Assembly: GCF_023502425.1 (NCBI RefSeq)
Contig: NZ_JAMFMA010000001.1
Coordinates: 496,001 to 560,000 of the forward strand
Source of the DNA: Flagellimonas spongiicola
GTDB taxonomy: Bacteria > Bacteroidota > Bacteroidia > Flavobacteriales > Flavobacteriaceae
Direction of reading: 5' to 3'
DNA length: 64,000 nt
Part shown: one piece after another, positions 54,286 to 61,338 of the stretch
Layout: each line of letters opens with the position of its first letter
How positions within the stretch are numbered: the first letter of the stretch is position 1
Translations under genes and position numbers: made by a program
Notes under the pieces: model-generated
Seen by the model: the letters and a program-made list of their open reading frames with translations, nothing else
Database searches by the model: none
What the model was told of the DNA's origin: nothing

Positions 54286-55353
54286 ATGCCTATATTTAAT
54301 AAAATATCCATCCCAATGAGCCCATATTCAGGAATTAGGACCTTGCAATTGGTAAAAGTCTCCTTTTTGGTCACCTTTTTGGTTGTATTGCCCAGATTGG
54401 TCGGCTATTTAAATGTTGTGGATATGGGGACAGGTTACTTTTCTGGAGTTACCTTATCTGATATTTTGTTGCGTATTGCCGTGTATTTCGGATTTTCCTT
54501 GCTGCTCTTGGAAATCCATGTAAATGGTCATCGTATATTTCCTGAGATAAAACGATTGTATCGTCTAATTGGCGTGTACGCAATTACAATTCTACTTGTC
54601 TGGGCCATTACAGAATTGTTTCGATTTTTATACCCTAAGGTTGTTGAAATGGGACCAGGGGATACGATTCCAAAATATGTGGAAATCATATTTATTTTGC
54701 TTGCCATCATTTTGATTTTCATTTCGAGCATTATCAATCTCCAAAAAGCACGACATGATAAAATATTGGAGAATGCGGAATTAAAACAACAGAACTTACA
54801 AAAGGAACTTTCAGCCCTAAAAAATCAGGTGAATCCACATTTTTTGTTTAATTCACTTAATTCTTTGAGTGCTTTGGTGCGAGATAATGACAAGGCATCA
54901 ACATTTGTCAAAAACCTTTCCTTTCTATACCGATACATTCTTCAAAGTGGCGATTTGGATTTGGTTACGGTACATGAGGAATTGCGGTTTCTGAAAAGTT
55001 ATATGGAGTTGATCAAGGTAAGATATGGTGAAAAAATCTCGTTCAATATTACGGTCAATGATGAGTTAATGCCCAAACAAATCCCTCCACTAGCTTTACA
55101 ATTGCTTGTTGAAAATGCAGTGAAGCATAATGAAATTTCAGATAAGTATCCGCTGGAAATCAATTTGTTTTCATCGACTGAAAATTTGGTAGTTGAAAAT
55201 AGAATAAGACCACGAAAATCACTTGTGCAAAGCGGTGGTGTTGGACTTTCCAATTTAGATAAGCGCTACCACTTGTTGATGGGTCATCATATCCGAATAA
55301 AGAAAAAAGAAGGTATTTTTAGGGTAGAACTGCCAATTTTTGATAAAAGATGA
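54286..55353 (+). CDS. LytS/YehU-type sensor histidine kinase
   Basis: 355 residues. Four membrane helices in the first 150 residues (near 20-42, 53-73, 95-115, 130-150) with no sizeable extracytoplasmic domain, a short coiled linker (HDKILENAELKQQNLQKELS), then the His_kinase domain: NQVNPHFLFNSLNSLSALV with the phospho-accepting His, and an ATPase region with LVENAVKHNE and SGGVGLSNLDKRY. Its stop overlaps the response regulator start by 4 bp. The signal is unknown but probably membrane-borne. Confidence 0.93.
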   Translation: MPIFNKISIPMSPYSGIRTLQLVKVSFLVTFLVVLPRLVGYLNVVDMGTGYFSGVTLSDILLRIAVYFGFSLLLLEIHVNGHRIFPEIKRLYRLIGVYAITILLVWAITELFRFLYPKVVEMGPGDTIPKYVEIIFILLAIILIFISSIINLQKARHDKILENAELKQQNLQKELSALKNQVNPHFLFNSLNSLSALVRDNDKASTFVKNLSFLYRYILQSGDLDLVTVHEELRFLKSYMELIKVRYGEKISFNITVNDELMPKQIPPLALQLLVENAVKHNEISDKYPLEINLFSSTENLVVENRIRPRKSLVQSGGVGLSNLDKRYHLLMGHHIRIKKKEGIFRVELPIFDKR

Positions 55354-56111
55354 AAGTAGTTATTGTTGAAGATGAAGTAACGGCAAGCGAGAATTTGACG
55401 TTTTTGCTTAAGAACTTGGAACCAAACATAGAGATTGTCAGTGTTTTGGATTCAGTCGAAGGAGCAATAAACTACTTTTCTCAATCGGTCGATGCCGAAT
55501 TAGTGTTTATGGACATTCATTTAGCTGATGGGATTTCCTTTGAGATTTTCGATCAGGTGAAAATCACAATACCAATAATCTTTACTACTGCATATGATCA
55601 GTACGCTTTAAAAGCATTCAAGGTCAACAGTATTGACTATTTATTGAAACCCATAATGGAAGACGAACTGGAAACAGCTTTGCAAAAATTCAAGGATAGG
55701 GGTAAGGTTCAAAGTACGATGCCGTTGCAGATGACAGCTTTTATGGAGATGATGCAATCCCAGGGAACCCATTACAAGGCTACTTATTTGGTACATCATA
55801 AAGATGAAATGGTACCTGTGAAAACCGAGGATATTGCCTTCTTTTATATTGATACAGGAGTGGTTAAAGCAATAACCTTTGCTAATAAGCCCTATGTGAT
55901 CGAGGAAAAGTTGGAGGATATAGAATCAGAATTGAACCCATCATTGTTCAAAAGAGTAAATAGACAGTACATTGTACAAAAGGAAGCAATTGCCAACTTG
56001 AAATATTATTTCAATGGAAAACTGATATTACAGACAAATCCGCCAGCAAAGGAGCGAATTGTTATAAGCAAGGCAAAAGCTACTGAATTCAAATCATGGG
56101 TCAACCAATAA
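55350..56111 (+). CDS. LytTR-family response regulator
   Basis: 253 residues: a receiver domain (VIVEDE at 4-9, phospho-acceptor Asp55 in LVFMDIHLADG, Lys in YLLKPI near 103) and a C-terminal LytTR DNA-binding domain (VKTEDIAFFYIDTGVVKAIT, then FKRVNRQYIVQKEAIANLKY). LytTR regulators bind paired direct repeats about 21 bp apart; such pairs occur at 53708, 57588 and 59254 around this operon. It is coupled to the kinase gene and followed 9 nt later by a secreted protein gene. Confidence 0.95.
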   Translation: MKVVIVEDEVTASENLTFLLKNLEPNIEIVSVLDSVEGAINYFSQSVDAELVFMDIHLADGISFEIFDQVKITIPIIFTTAYDQYALKAFKVNSIDYLLKPIMEDELETALQKFKDRGKVQSTMPLQMTAFMEMMQSQGTHYKATYLVHHKDEMVPVKTEDIAFFYIDTGVVKAITFANKPYVIEEKLEDIESELNPSLFKRVNRQYIVQKEAIANLKYYFNGKLILQTNPPAKERIVISKAKATEFKSWVNQ

Positions 56112-56120
56112 TACTAGGAT

Positions 56121-56534
56121 ATGAGAAAAATTAAGTTTATGACTACGCTATTCTTGATTACCACTTTTTGCGTGCATGGGCAAAAGAAGTCCAGTTCAAA
56201 GATAGATAGTCTTAAGGTAGAGATTTATACCTCGGAAGAACGCGACAATCTTCAGTATTGGTTTCATGAAAAAATAGGCCCTATGGCCATGTCTGATACA
56301 ACAAGCGACCAATATTTCGCAATATTGACCAAATACGGTTATAAAATTGGTAGGTTGAATGACAAAGATCAGTCTTATACCAACTTACAAATCATGCGTA
56401 AAATGGATTCTTTGGTTGTACTGCAAAATTCTGAATTGAAATTGTTGCTAACAGAGAAACAATTTGAATTACATCAAGAAAATTATAAAGACATTATTTA
56501 CAGCATCAAATCCCGTCTTGAAGAGGTGGACTAA
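56121..56534 (+). CDS. Small secreted helical protein of unknown function
   Basis: 137 residues; signal peptide ending near FCVHGQ. The mature protein is predicted to be mostly helical and charged (KSSSKIDSLKVEIYTSEERD; SELKLLLTEKQFELHQENYK). The LLTEKQ segment loosely recalls the LTxxQ motif of Spy/CpxP periplasmic chaperones, but I would not assign that family. It lies between the LytTR regulator (9 nt) and the HtrA-like protease (9 nt), so it is part of the same operon. Confidence 0.72.
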   Translation: MRKIKFMTTLFLITTFCVHGQKKSSSKIDSLKVEIYTSEERDNLQYWFHEKIGPMAMSDTTSDQYFAILTKYGYKIGRLNDKDQSYTNLQIMRKMDSLVVLQNSELKLLLTEKQFELHQENYKDIIYSIKSRLEEVD

Positions 56535-56543
56535 TCATAGCTT

Positions 56544-57569
56544 ATGAAGCGACTTGTATCCTTATCCATTATTCTTTTTTGCCTTATTGGCCATACACAA
56601 AATCTTGCACAACTTTATAAGAAGGTGAGTTCGGCGGTGGTGGTCATCAATGTGGAAAGTGTAGCGCCTGATGGCGAGGGGAGCTCTTTTCAAATGGCTT
56701 TGGCTGCTTCCCAAGGCTCAGGGGTGTTGGTCAATTCGGAAGGTTTGATTTGGACGGCGGCCCATGTGATCCAATCTGCAGAAAGCATAACCGTGGATTT
56801 TTTAGACGGAGATAGTTACCCAGCGGAAGTAATCGCATCTAACCCCATGTCAGATGTTGCCATCATTAAAGTTTCTGGAACATTTGAGCTAAAGGAAAAA
56901 AAGATTGCAACCATCGGGGATTCAGATAAGGTTGAAATCGGTGAAGATATATTTGTGATTGGAGCTCCACACGGCTTTAAACAGTCCTTGTCCCGTGGTA
57001 TCTTAAGTGGTAGATACATACCGGATAAATTGAGCAATGATTTTGAGCAAATCGAGTTCCTACAGACGGACGCTGCGATTAACCCGGGAAATTCCGGAGG
57101 TCCTCTCTACAATATGAAGGGTGAAGTAATAGGTATTGCCAGTAGTATTTATACAACCTCTGGTGGATTCGACGGTATTGGGTTTGTAGCACCATCCAAT
57201 AGTGTCAAAAATCTCATGGATAGCTCAAACGGTCCTTGGACTGGTATGGAAACCTTGCTCTTAAATGAAGAGTTGACACGGATTCTGAACGTGCCTCAAA
57301 AATCAGGCTTATTGGTCATATCAATTTCTTCTAAAGGATCTGCCGGTAAATTAGGGCTTCGAGGGGGGTATATTCCAGCTGTGATAAATGGCAATCAATT
57401 GCTTTTAGGCGGTGATATTATCATGGAAGTGGCGGGCATAAAATTTGAGGATAAGAACTCCCGATCATTGATCAAGCAAAAATTGGCATCTTACAAAACA
57501 GGAGATTTAATTCCGATAGTAATTCTCCGAAATGGGCAAATTGGAGCAGCTCAATTCCAAAAGCAATAA
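56544..57569 (+). CDS. HtrA/DegP-type trypsin-like serine protease with one PDZ domain
   Basis: 341 residues: signal peptide (residues 1-19), S1C protease domain with the catalytic triad His74 (TAAH), Asp104 (SDVAIIKV) and Ser184 (GNSGGPL), then one PDZ-like domain (SGLLVISISSKGSAGKLGLR... GGDIIMEVAG). DegP-type proteases degrade or refold damaged envelope proteins. A protease in an operon with a LytS/LytR system suggests an envelope quality-control response. It is the last gene of the operon. Confidence 0.92.
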   Translation: MKRLVSLSIILFCLIGHTQNLAQLYKKVSSAVVVINVESVAPDGEGSSFQMALAASQGSGVLVNSEGLIWTAAHVIQSAESITVDFLDGDSYPAEVIASNPMSDVAIIKVSGTFELKEKKIATIGDSDKVEIGEDIFVIGAPHGFKQSLSRGILSGRYIPDKLSNDFEQIEFLQTDAAINPGNSGGPLYNMKGEVIGIASSIYTTSGGFDGIGFVAPSNSVKNLMDSSNGPWTGMETLLLNEELTRILNVPQKSGLLVISISSKGSAGKLGLRGGYIPAVINGNQLLLGGDIIMEVAGIKFEDKNSRSLIKQKLASYKTGDLIPIVILRNGQIGAAQFQKQ

Positions 57570-57587
57570 TACTTCAAATGCAAATAA

Positions 57588-57661
57588 GGTGACTTCATTC
57601 CTTAATAAGGACACTTCACCTTTTTATTCATGATTCAGGCCTTTTAGGTGGGATATTTTTG
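57588..57661 (+). promoter_or_regulatory. Site C: paired LytTR-like direct repeats plus -7 box upstream of the DUF6515 gene
   Basis: GGTGACTTC at 57588-57596 and GGACACTTC at 57609-57617 start 21 bp apart; TATTTTTG (-7) is at 57654-57661, 45 bp after the proximal repeat start, identical spacing to site A. The same bases can fold as AAGGTGA/TCACCTT with a following T-run, so this region may also end the protease transcript. Confidence 0.6.
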
Positions 57662-57704
57662 TGTCATAAATCAATGGGATTAACCCCAGACAAAAAAAGG
57701 AATC

Positions 57705-58346
57705 ATGAAAACAAAACAGCTAATTACCGTTTTAGGATTGTTCTCATTAATGCTTCTTCCAAATAATTTGGAGGCCCAAAGCCGAAACGCTAAAGCACAA
57801 AGAGGCACCATGGACCGTAAGATGGATAAACGAATAGGTATGGACCATTACAGAAGCAATCGCTATAGGACACAACCAATTGGACGTAGACACCATTACA
57901 GGTATCCAAAGCACCGCAGATATGTAAGAACCCTTCCGGTTGGCTATTCTAGGTTTTACTTTGGCGGATTTAACTATTATTTCCATGCCGGTATCTATTA
58001 TATGCTACATGGAGACAACTACGTTGTGGTATTACCGCCTTCGGGATTTAGAATCGCCGTGCTACCATCAGGATATGTCAGAGTAGTAGTGGGCCCTCGA
58101 ATTTACTTTTATCATTCCGGAGTTTACTATGTGGAATTATCCGATGGAGGCGATCAAGAAAATTACGAAGTTACCAAACCTCCTTTAGGAGGGATCATTA
58201 AAGAATTACCTCAAGATGCTGAAGAAGTGGTGATTGACAGAAAAATTCTATATGATGATAACGGAGTGCTTTATAAAAAGATTTATCTTAATGAGGATGA
58301 AGTAGGTTATGAAATTGTTTATGTATCTAAAGAAACCACAACATAA
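57705..58346 (+). CDS. DUF6515-like secreted protein, basic N-terminus with aromatic repeats
   Basis: 213 residues: signal peptide ending near LEAQS, a strongly basic His/Arg/Tyr-rich stretch (RYRTQPIGRRHHYRYPKHRR), then repeated Tyr/Phe/Gly/Val strands (GYSRFYFGGFNYYFHAGIYY; VVVGPRIYFYHSGVYYVEL), a pattern typical of DUF6515, followed by an acidic C-terminal domain. Known members occur in Bacteroidota envelopes; function is unknown. It lies under site C and is followed 19 nt later by the Arg/Asp-rich protein gene, so the two share a transcript. Confidence 0.8.
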   Translation: MKTKQLITVLGLFSLMLLPNNLEAQSRNAKAQRGTMDRKMDKRIGMDHYRSNRYRTQPIGRRHHYRYPKHRRYVRTLPVGYSRFYFGGFNYYFHAGIYYMLHGDNYVVVLPPSGFRIAVLPSGYVRVVVGPRIYFYHSGVYYVELSDGGDQENYEVTKPPLGGIIKELPQDAEEVVIDRKILYDDNGVLYKKIYLNEDEVGYEIVYVSKETTT

Positions 58347-58365
58347 AAACTATAAAGAATTAAGT

Positions 58366-59103
58366 ATGAAAACCAAGATTATTATATCAGGATTGGTGTT
58401 GATGTGCGGTGTAACGCTGCAGGCACAGAACGTGAAAGAAGCCATTCAAAATACCAAACAAATAACAGAAGGGAAGAAAAACCTGGAACGTGACATAAAG
58501 GAATTGGAGGCCTTTAAGGTGAAAATAACAGCTTTGAGCACCGCTTTTGAAGCTAAAAACCCGGAGAAATCCAATGAGTTGAAAGCTAGTATTGTGAAGG
58601 ATATGATCAGGGAGGTAGGACAGAGTGGCGAAAAGGCCAAGAAAGCTCGAATGGAAATCGCACAAAGCTCTTCCGAGGTACGGTCAGAGCGAAGGGAAAT
58701 ACGAAGAGATCGAGATGACTCGGATAGAGGAAGATATGACCGTAGGGATGATGAGCGTGATTTGGCACGGGACAAGGCCAATGCACGAGATGATCGTAGA
58801 GACCGAAGGGATGATATCCGTGATTTTCAGGAACAGATAGATCGCGCTGAACGACAGGCCGCCATTCTTGAAAAACTAAAGGATTACCAATTCGCCTACG
58901 GATCTTCTGAAATGGAAAAGGCCATTGCTCAAAAAGCACTTTTGGTTGAATTCCAAAACAGTTTGCAACAAGATGTGGTTGCTACCCAACGAGAACTTGG
59001 TGAGGATGTGAGAGAAAGTAGAGAGGATAGAAGAGAACGTAGGGATGACCGTAATGAGCACAATGAATTTGATTCGAAAAAAAAGCGTAAAAAGAATTGG
59101 TGA
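58366..59103 (+). CDS. Secreted coiled-coil protein with Arg/Asp-rich low-complexity segments
   Basis: 245 residues. Signal peptide 1-20 (ending TLQA), helical region 22-100, then an Arg/Asp-rich stretch at 105-160 and again at 211-234 (short blocks such as RRDRDDSDRGRYDRRDDERD and RREDR-like runs), ending in a lysine-rich tail. The ATG at 58366 was chosen over an overlapping upstream extension because it begins a clean signal peptide 19 nt after the DUF6515 stop. No known family recognised. A terminator follows directly. Confidence 0.78.
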   Translation: MKTKIIISGLVLMCGVTLQAQNVKEAIQNTKQITEGKKNLERDIKELEAFKVKITALSTAFEAKNPEKSNELKASIVKDMIREVGQSGEKAKKARMEIAQSSSEVRSERREIRRDRDDSDRGRYDRRDDERDLARDKANARDDRRDRRDDIRDFQEQIDRAERQAAILEKLKDYQFAYGSSEMEKAIAQKALLVEFQNSLQQDVVATQRELGEDVRESREDRRERRDDRNEHNEFDSKKKRKKNW

Positions 59104-59121
59104 TTAAACCAGGACTTTTAG

Positions 59122-59156
59122 AAAAAAGGCTTTGCAGTAATGCAAAGCCTTTTTTT
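59122..59156 (+). terminator. Rho-independent terminator after the Arg/Asp-rich gene
   Basis: AAAAAAGGCTTTGCA and TGCAAAGCCTTTTTT arms with a GTAA loop; a long perfect stem with T-tract, 18 nt after the stop. Confidence 0.9.
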
Positions 59157-59253
59157 ATGCCTTTTCAATGACGTATTCCCAATCATAGCTGAAAACCAAT
59201 AATGGAAAATAGTTATGGTGTTCCCTATACAAAACCCAACGGTTAAGAGCATA

Positions 59254-59348
59254 AATCATTTCACTTTCGGTTTGGGTCACTTCACTATCCGAATTCACCG
59301 TTACACCTAGTTTTCTCAGTTTTTATGGGGGTTGTAGAGGTACTTTTG
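59254..59348 (+). promoter_or_regulatory. Site B: paired LytTR-like direct repeats plus -7 box upstream of the 44-residue gene
   Basis: AATCATTTCACT at 59254 and GGTCACTTCACT at 59275 start 21 bp apart. The best -7 box is TACTTTTG at 59341-59348, 66 bp after the proximal repeat start, i.e. one 21-bp unit further than in sites A and C. A TAGTTTTC at 59308 is a weaker alternative. Confidence 0.55.
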
Positions 59349-59373
59349 GTATAGAAATTAAAAACAAATCAAA

Positions 59374-59508
59374 ATGAAAACAATAAGAAAATACCTAATC
59401 GAAAAGTGGATGGAGAAATTGGACAAGAATTTCAGCATTCTAAGACAGCACAGAGAATTAAACTCCCTTTATGGAAGTAAAGACGAAGAAACATTTTTAT
59501 TCATTTAA
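59374..59508 (+). CDS. 44-residue small protein
   Basis: A short frame from ATG 59374 to TAA 59508, encoding a charged, probably helical peptide (MKTIRKYLIEKWMEKLDKNF, then SILRQHRELNSLYGSKDEET and FLFI). It sits 26 nt after a TACTTTTG -7 box downstream of site B and 19 nt before the lipoprotein gene, so it would be the first gene of that transcript. No homologue recognised; it could instead be a leader peptide. Confidence 0.5.
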   Translation: MKTIRKYLIEKWMEKLDKNFSILRQHRELNSLYGSKDEETFLFI

Positions 59509-59527
59509 AACCCAAAAACAAATAGCG

Positions 59528-60187
59528 ATGAGAAACTATAAAACAATTTTAGGCCTTTTATTACTTACAGGAACAGTTTTCAGCTGTTCCACGGTAAAAG
59601 TATCGGACACATGGAAGGATATAGATGCTTCCAATATCAAAAGCAAGGACATTCTTGTTGTGAGCAAGTCAGAAGACAATACCATCAGGGAAAGATTTGA
59701 AAAAGACATGGTGACCCAACTGAACAGCAAGGGATTCAATGCTACGGAGAGTATCACAAAGTATCCCGACCTAAAACCCATTAAGGAAGGAAATGTAAAT
59801 GAGCTTAGAAAACTTGGGAATTCCCTGCTAGACCAAGGATATGAGGTAGTGGTATTGACCTCTTTGCGAGACATTGAAGAATACACAACTACGGTTACGT
59901 CCAGTTCTACTTACTCGGTAAACACATTTCCTGTGCATTATCATAGAAGAGGATATCACAGAAGTTTTTATAGAGGTTTCGGAACCATTTATGTGGACGG
60001 AGGACCATCAGAGACCATAACGTCCAACAATAAAAAATACATTTTGGAGACTTTGGTTTATGACTTGACAATGCCGGAGGATGAACAATTATTGACAATT
60101 ATAACATCAGAAGTAGATAATCCGGAGACCTTGGGAACAACATCCAATGATTTTTCCAAGCAAATGGTAAAGCAATTGTCCAAGTAG
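59528..60187 (+). CDS. Lipoprotein of unknown function, paralogue of the gene at 51169
   Basis: 219 residues; lipoprotein signal ending VFSCS (Cys20). It shares a plan with the 51169-51819 protein: SDTWKDIDAS, an IRERFEKDMVTQL helix, GFNATESITKYPDLKPIKEG, a beta segment and a closing DFSKQMVKQL. A His/Tyr/Arg-rich loop (FPVHYHRRGYHRSFYRGFG) lies in the middle. The ATG at 59528 is preferred over an open extension to 59471. It lies downstream of site B with the 44-residue gene and ends at a terminator. No named family. Confidence 0.8.
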   Translation: MRNYKTILGLLLLTGTVFSCSTVKVSDTWKDIDASNIKSKDILVVSKSEDNTIRERFEKDMVTQLNSKGFNATESITKYPDLKPIKEGNVNELRKLGNSLLDQGYEVVVLTSLRDIEEYTTTVTSSSTYSVNTFPVHYHRRGYHRSFYRGFGTIYVDGGPSETITSNNKKYILETLVYDLTMPEDEQLLTIITSEVDNPETLGTTSNDFSKQMVKQLSK

Positions 60188-60214
60188 GACAGAGGTTGAG
60201 TGTTGATTGCGAAG

Positions 60215-60241
60215 GGGAGTGGTAATGCCACTCCCTTTTTT
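60215..60241. terminator. Terminator between the lipoprotein and cyclase genes
   Basis: GGGAGTGG and CCACTCCC (8-bp perfect stem, 5-nt loop) followed by six T on the plus strand, 27 nt after the lipoprotein stop and 8 nt before the convergent cyclase stop. Confidence 0.85.
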
Positions 60242-60248
60242 GTACGTT

Positions 60249-61328
60249 TTATTCTCTGTTGATGGAATAAATAACAACCTTATTGTCTTTCCCTTTTAAC
60301 GTTACTTTTTCTTCAATTTTGGTGACGTTTAGTCTATCATCCAAGTTTTTCAATAACTCTTCCGATATCAAGAAATCCGAATTGTTTAGATTACATTGGC
60401 CTTGGATTCTCGCAGCGGTATTGATAACATCCCCATGGTATGCCAATTCTTTTTTTACATGACCCACTTCCACAACAATTAATTTGCCTCCATGGACACC
60501 AGCTTTGAATATAGGCAAGGCCCCGTATTTTTCCAGATAGTATGATTCTCGTATTGATAATTGTTTTTGGAACGCCCTGAAAAAATGGATACAGTTGTTA
60601 TTTCTAACTCCTTTTTCAAAAGGCCAGGTCAATACTGCCTCGTCTCCCACATATTGATAAATTTCTGCCTCATACAATGGCGCTATATGATTTAAATCTT
60701 CAAAACAATCCTGAATGAGTTGACTATAGCGAAAATGCCCCAATCTTTCTGCCAAACTCGTAGCATCCTTTAAATCTGCAAACATGAATATTCGATGCTG
60801 TTCATGTGGATATTTGAATCGTCCGACCAAAGTTTTTAGGAACATATTTTTTCCAAATCGTTCACTTGCCATTTTCAGAAATGAAAATACCAAGGAACCA
60901 AAGAAAATGTAAAACAGCAGTACCCACACTGTTTTATTCGCTATCCACCACCCGCGCTCTAGATTGAAATCCACCGGCAAAATGTTAGAGGTGATATTAA
61001 GAACTATGGTGAATATAATAATGGAGCTAATAAAGTAAGCCATGGTTTTCAGCATGAGGTGCAGGCCAAGGGTGAACCTTCTTAGAAAAGAATTTTCAAA
61101 ATACCATTCAATTAAGGCATACAGTACTCCAAGACATGCTCCCATGCTCATCAAAACACTTAGATGCGGTAGGATAGGCGATTTTTCATCTAAATTAGGA
61201 TTTATGATGGCCGCAGAATTACCGTCAGCGCCATAGTACCTAAGTATGGCAAAAAAGCCGAGGGCCAAACTCCAGTATACCACGGATTGCCATAAATGAT
61301 GCAGGTATCTTCCAAGTTTCGATGGCAT
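60249..61328 (-). CDS. Membrane-bound class III adenylate/guanylate cyclase-like protein
   Basis: 359 residues. Four membrane helices in the first 180 residues, then a class III cyclase homology domain: IFMFADLKDATSLAERLG (metal Asp), EIYQYVGDEAVLTWPFEKG (second metal Asp), GKLIVVEVGHVKKELAYHGDVINTAARIQ and a C-terminal beta segment. Whether it makes cAMP, cGMP or is an inactive sensor cannot be told from motifs alone, though both metal Asp residues are present. It starts 10 nt downstream of the RND permease gene. Confidence 0.87.
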   Translation of the reverse strand: MPSKLGRYLHHLWQSVVYWSLALGFFAILRYYGADGNSAAIINPNLDEKSPILPHLSVLMSMGACLGVLYALIEWYFENSFLRRFTLGLHLMLKTMAYFISSIIIFTIVLNITSNILPVDFNLERGWWIANKTVWVLLFYIFFGSLVFSFLKMASERFGKNMFLKTLVGRFKYPHEQHRIFMFADLKDATSLAERLGHFRYSQLIQDCFEDLNHIAPLYEAEIYQYVGDEAVLTWPFEKGVRNNNCIHFFRAFQKQLSIRESYYLEKYGALPIFKAGVHGGKLIVVEVGHVKKELAYHGDVINTAARIQGQCNLNNSDFLISEELLKNLDDRLNVTKIEEKVTLKGKDNKVVIYSINRE

Positions 61329-61338
61329 AGTGAATCCG

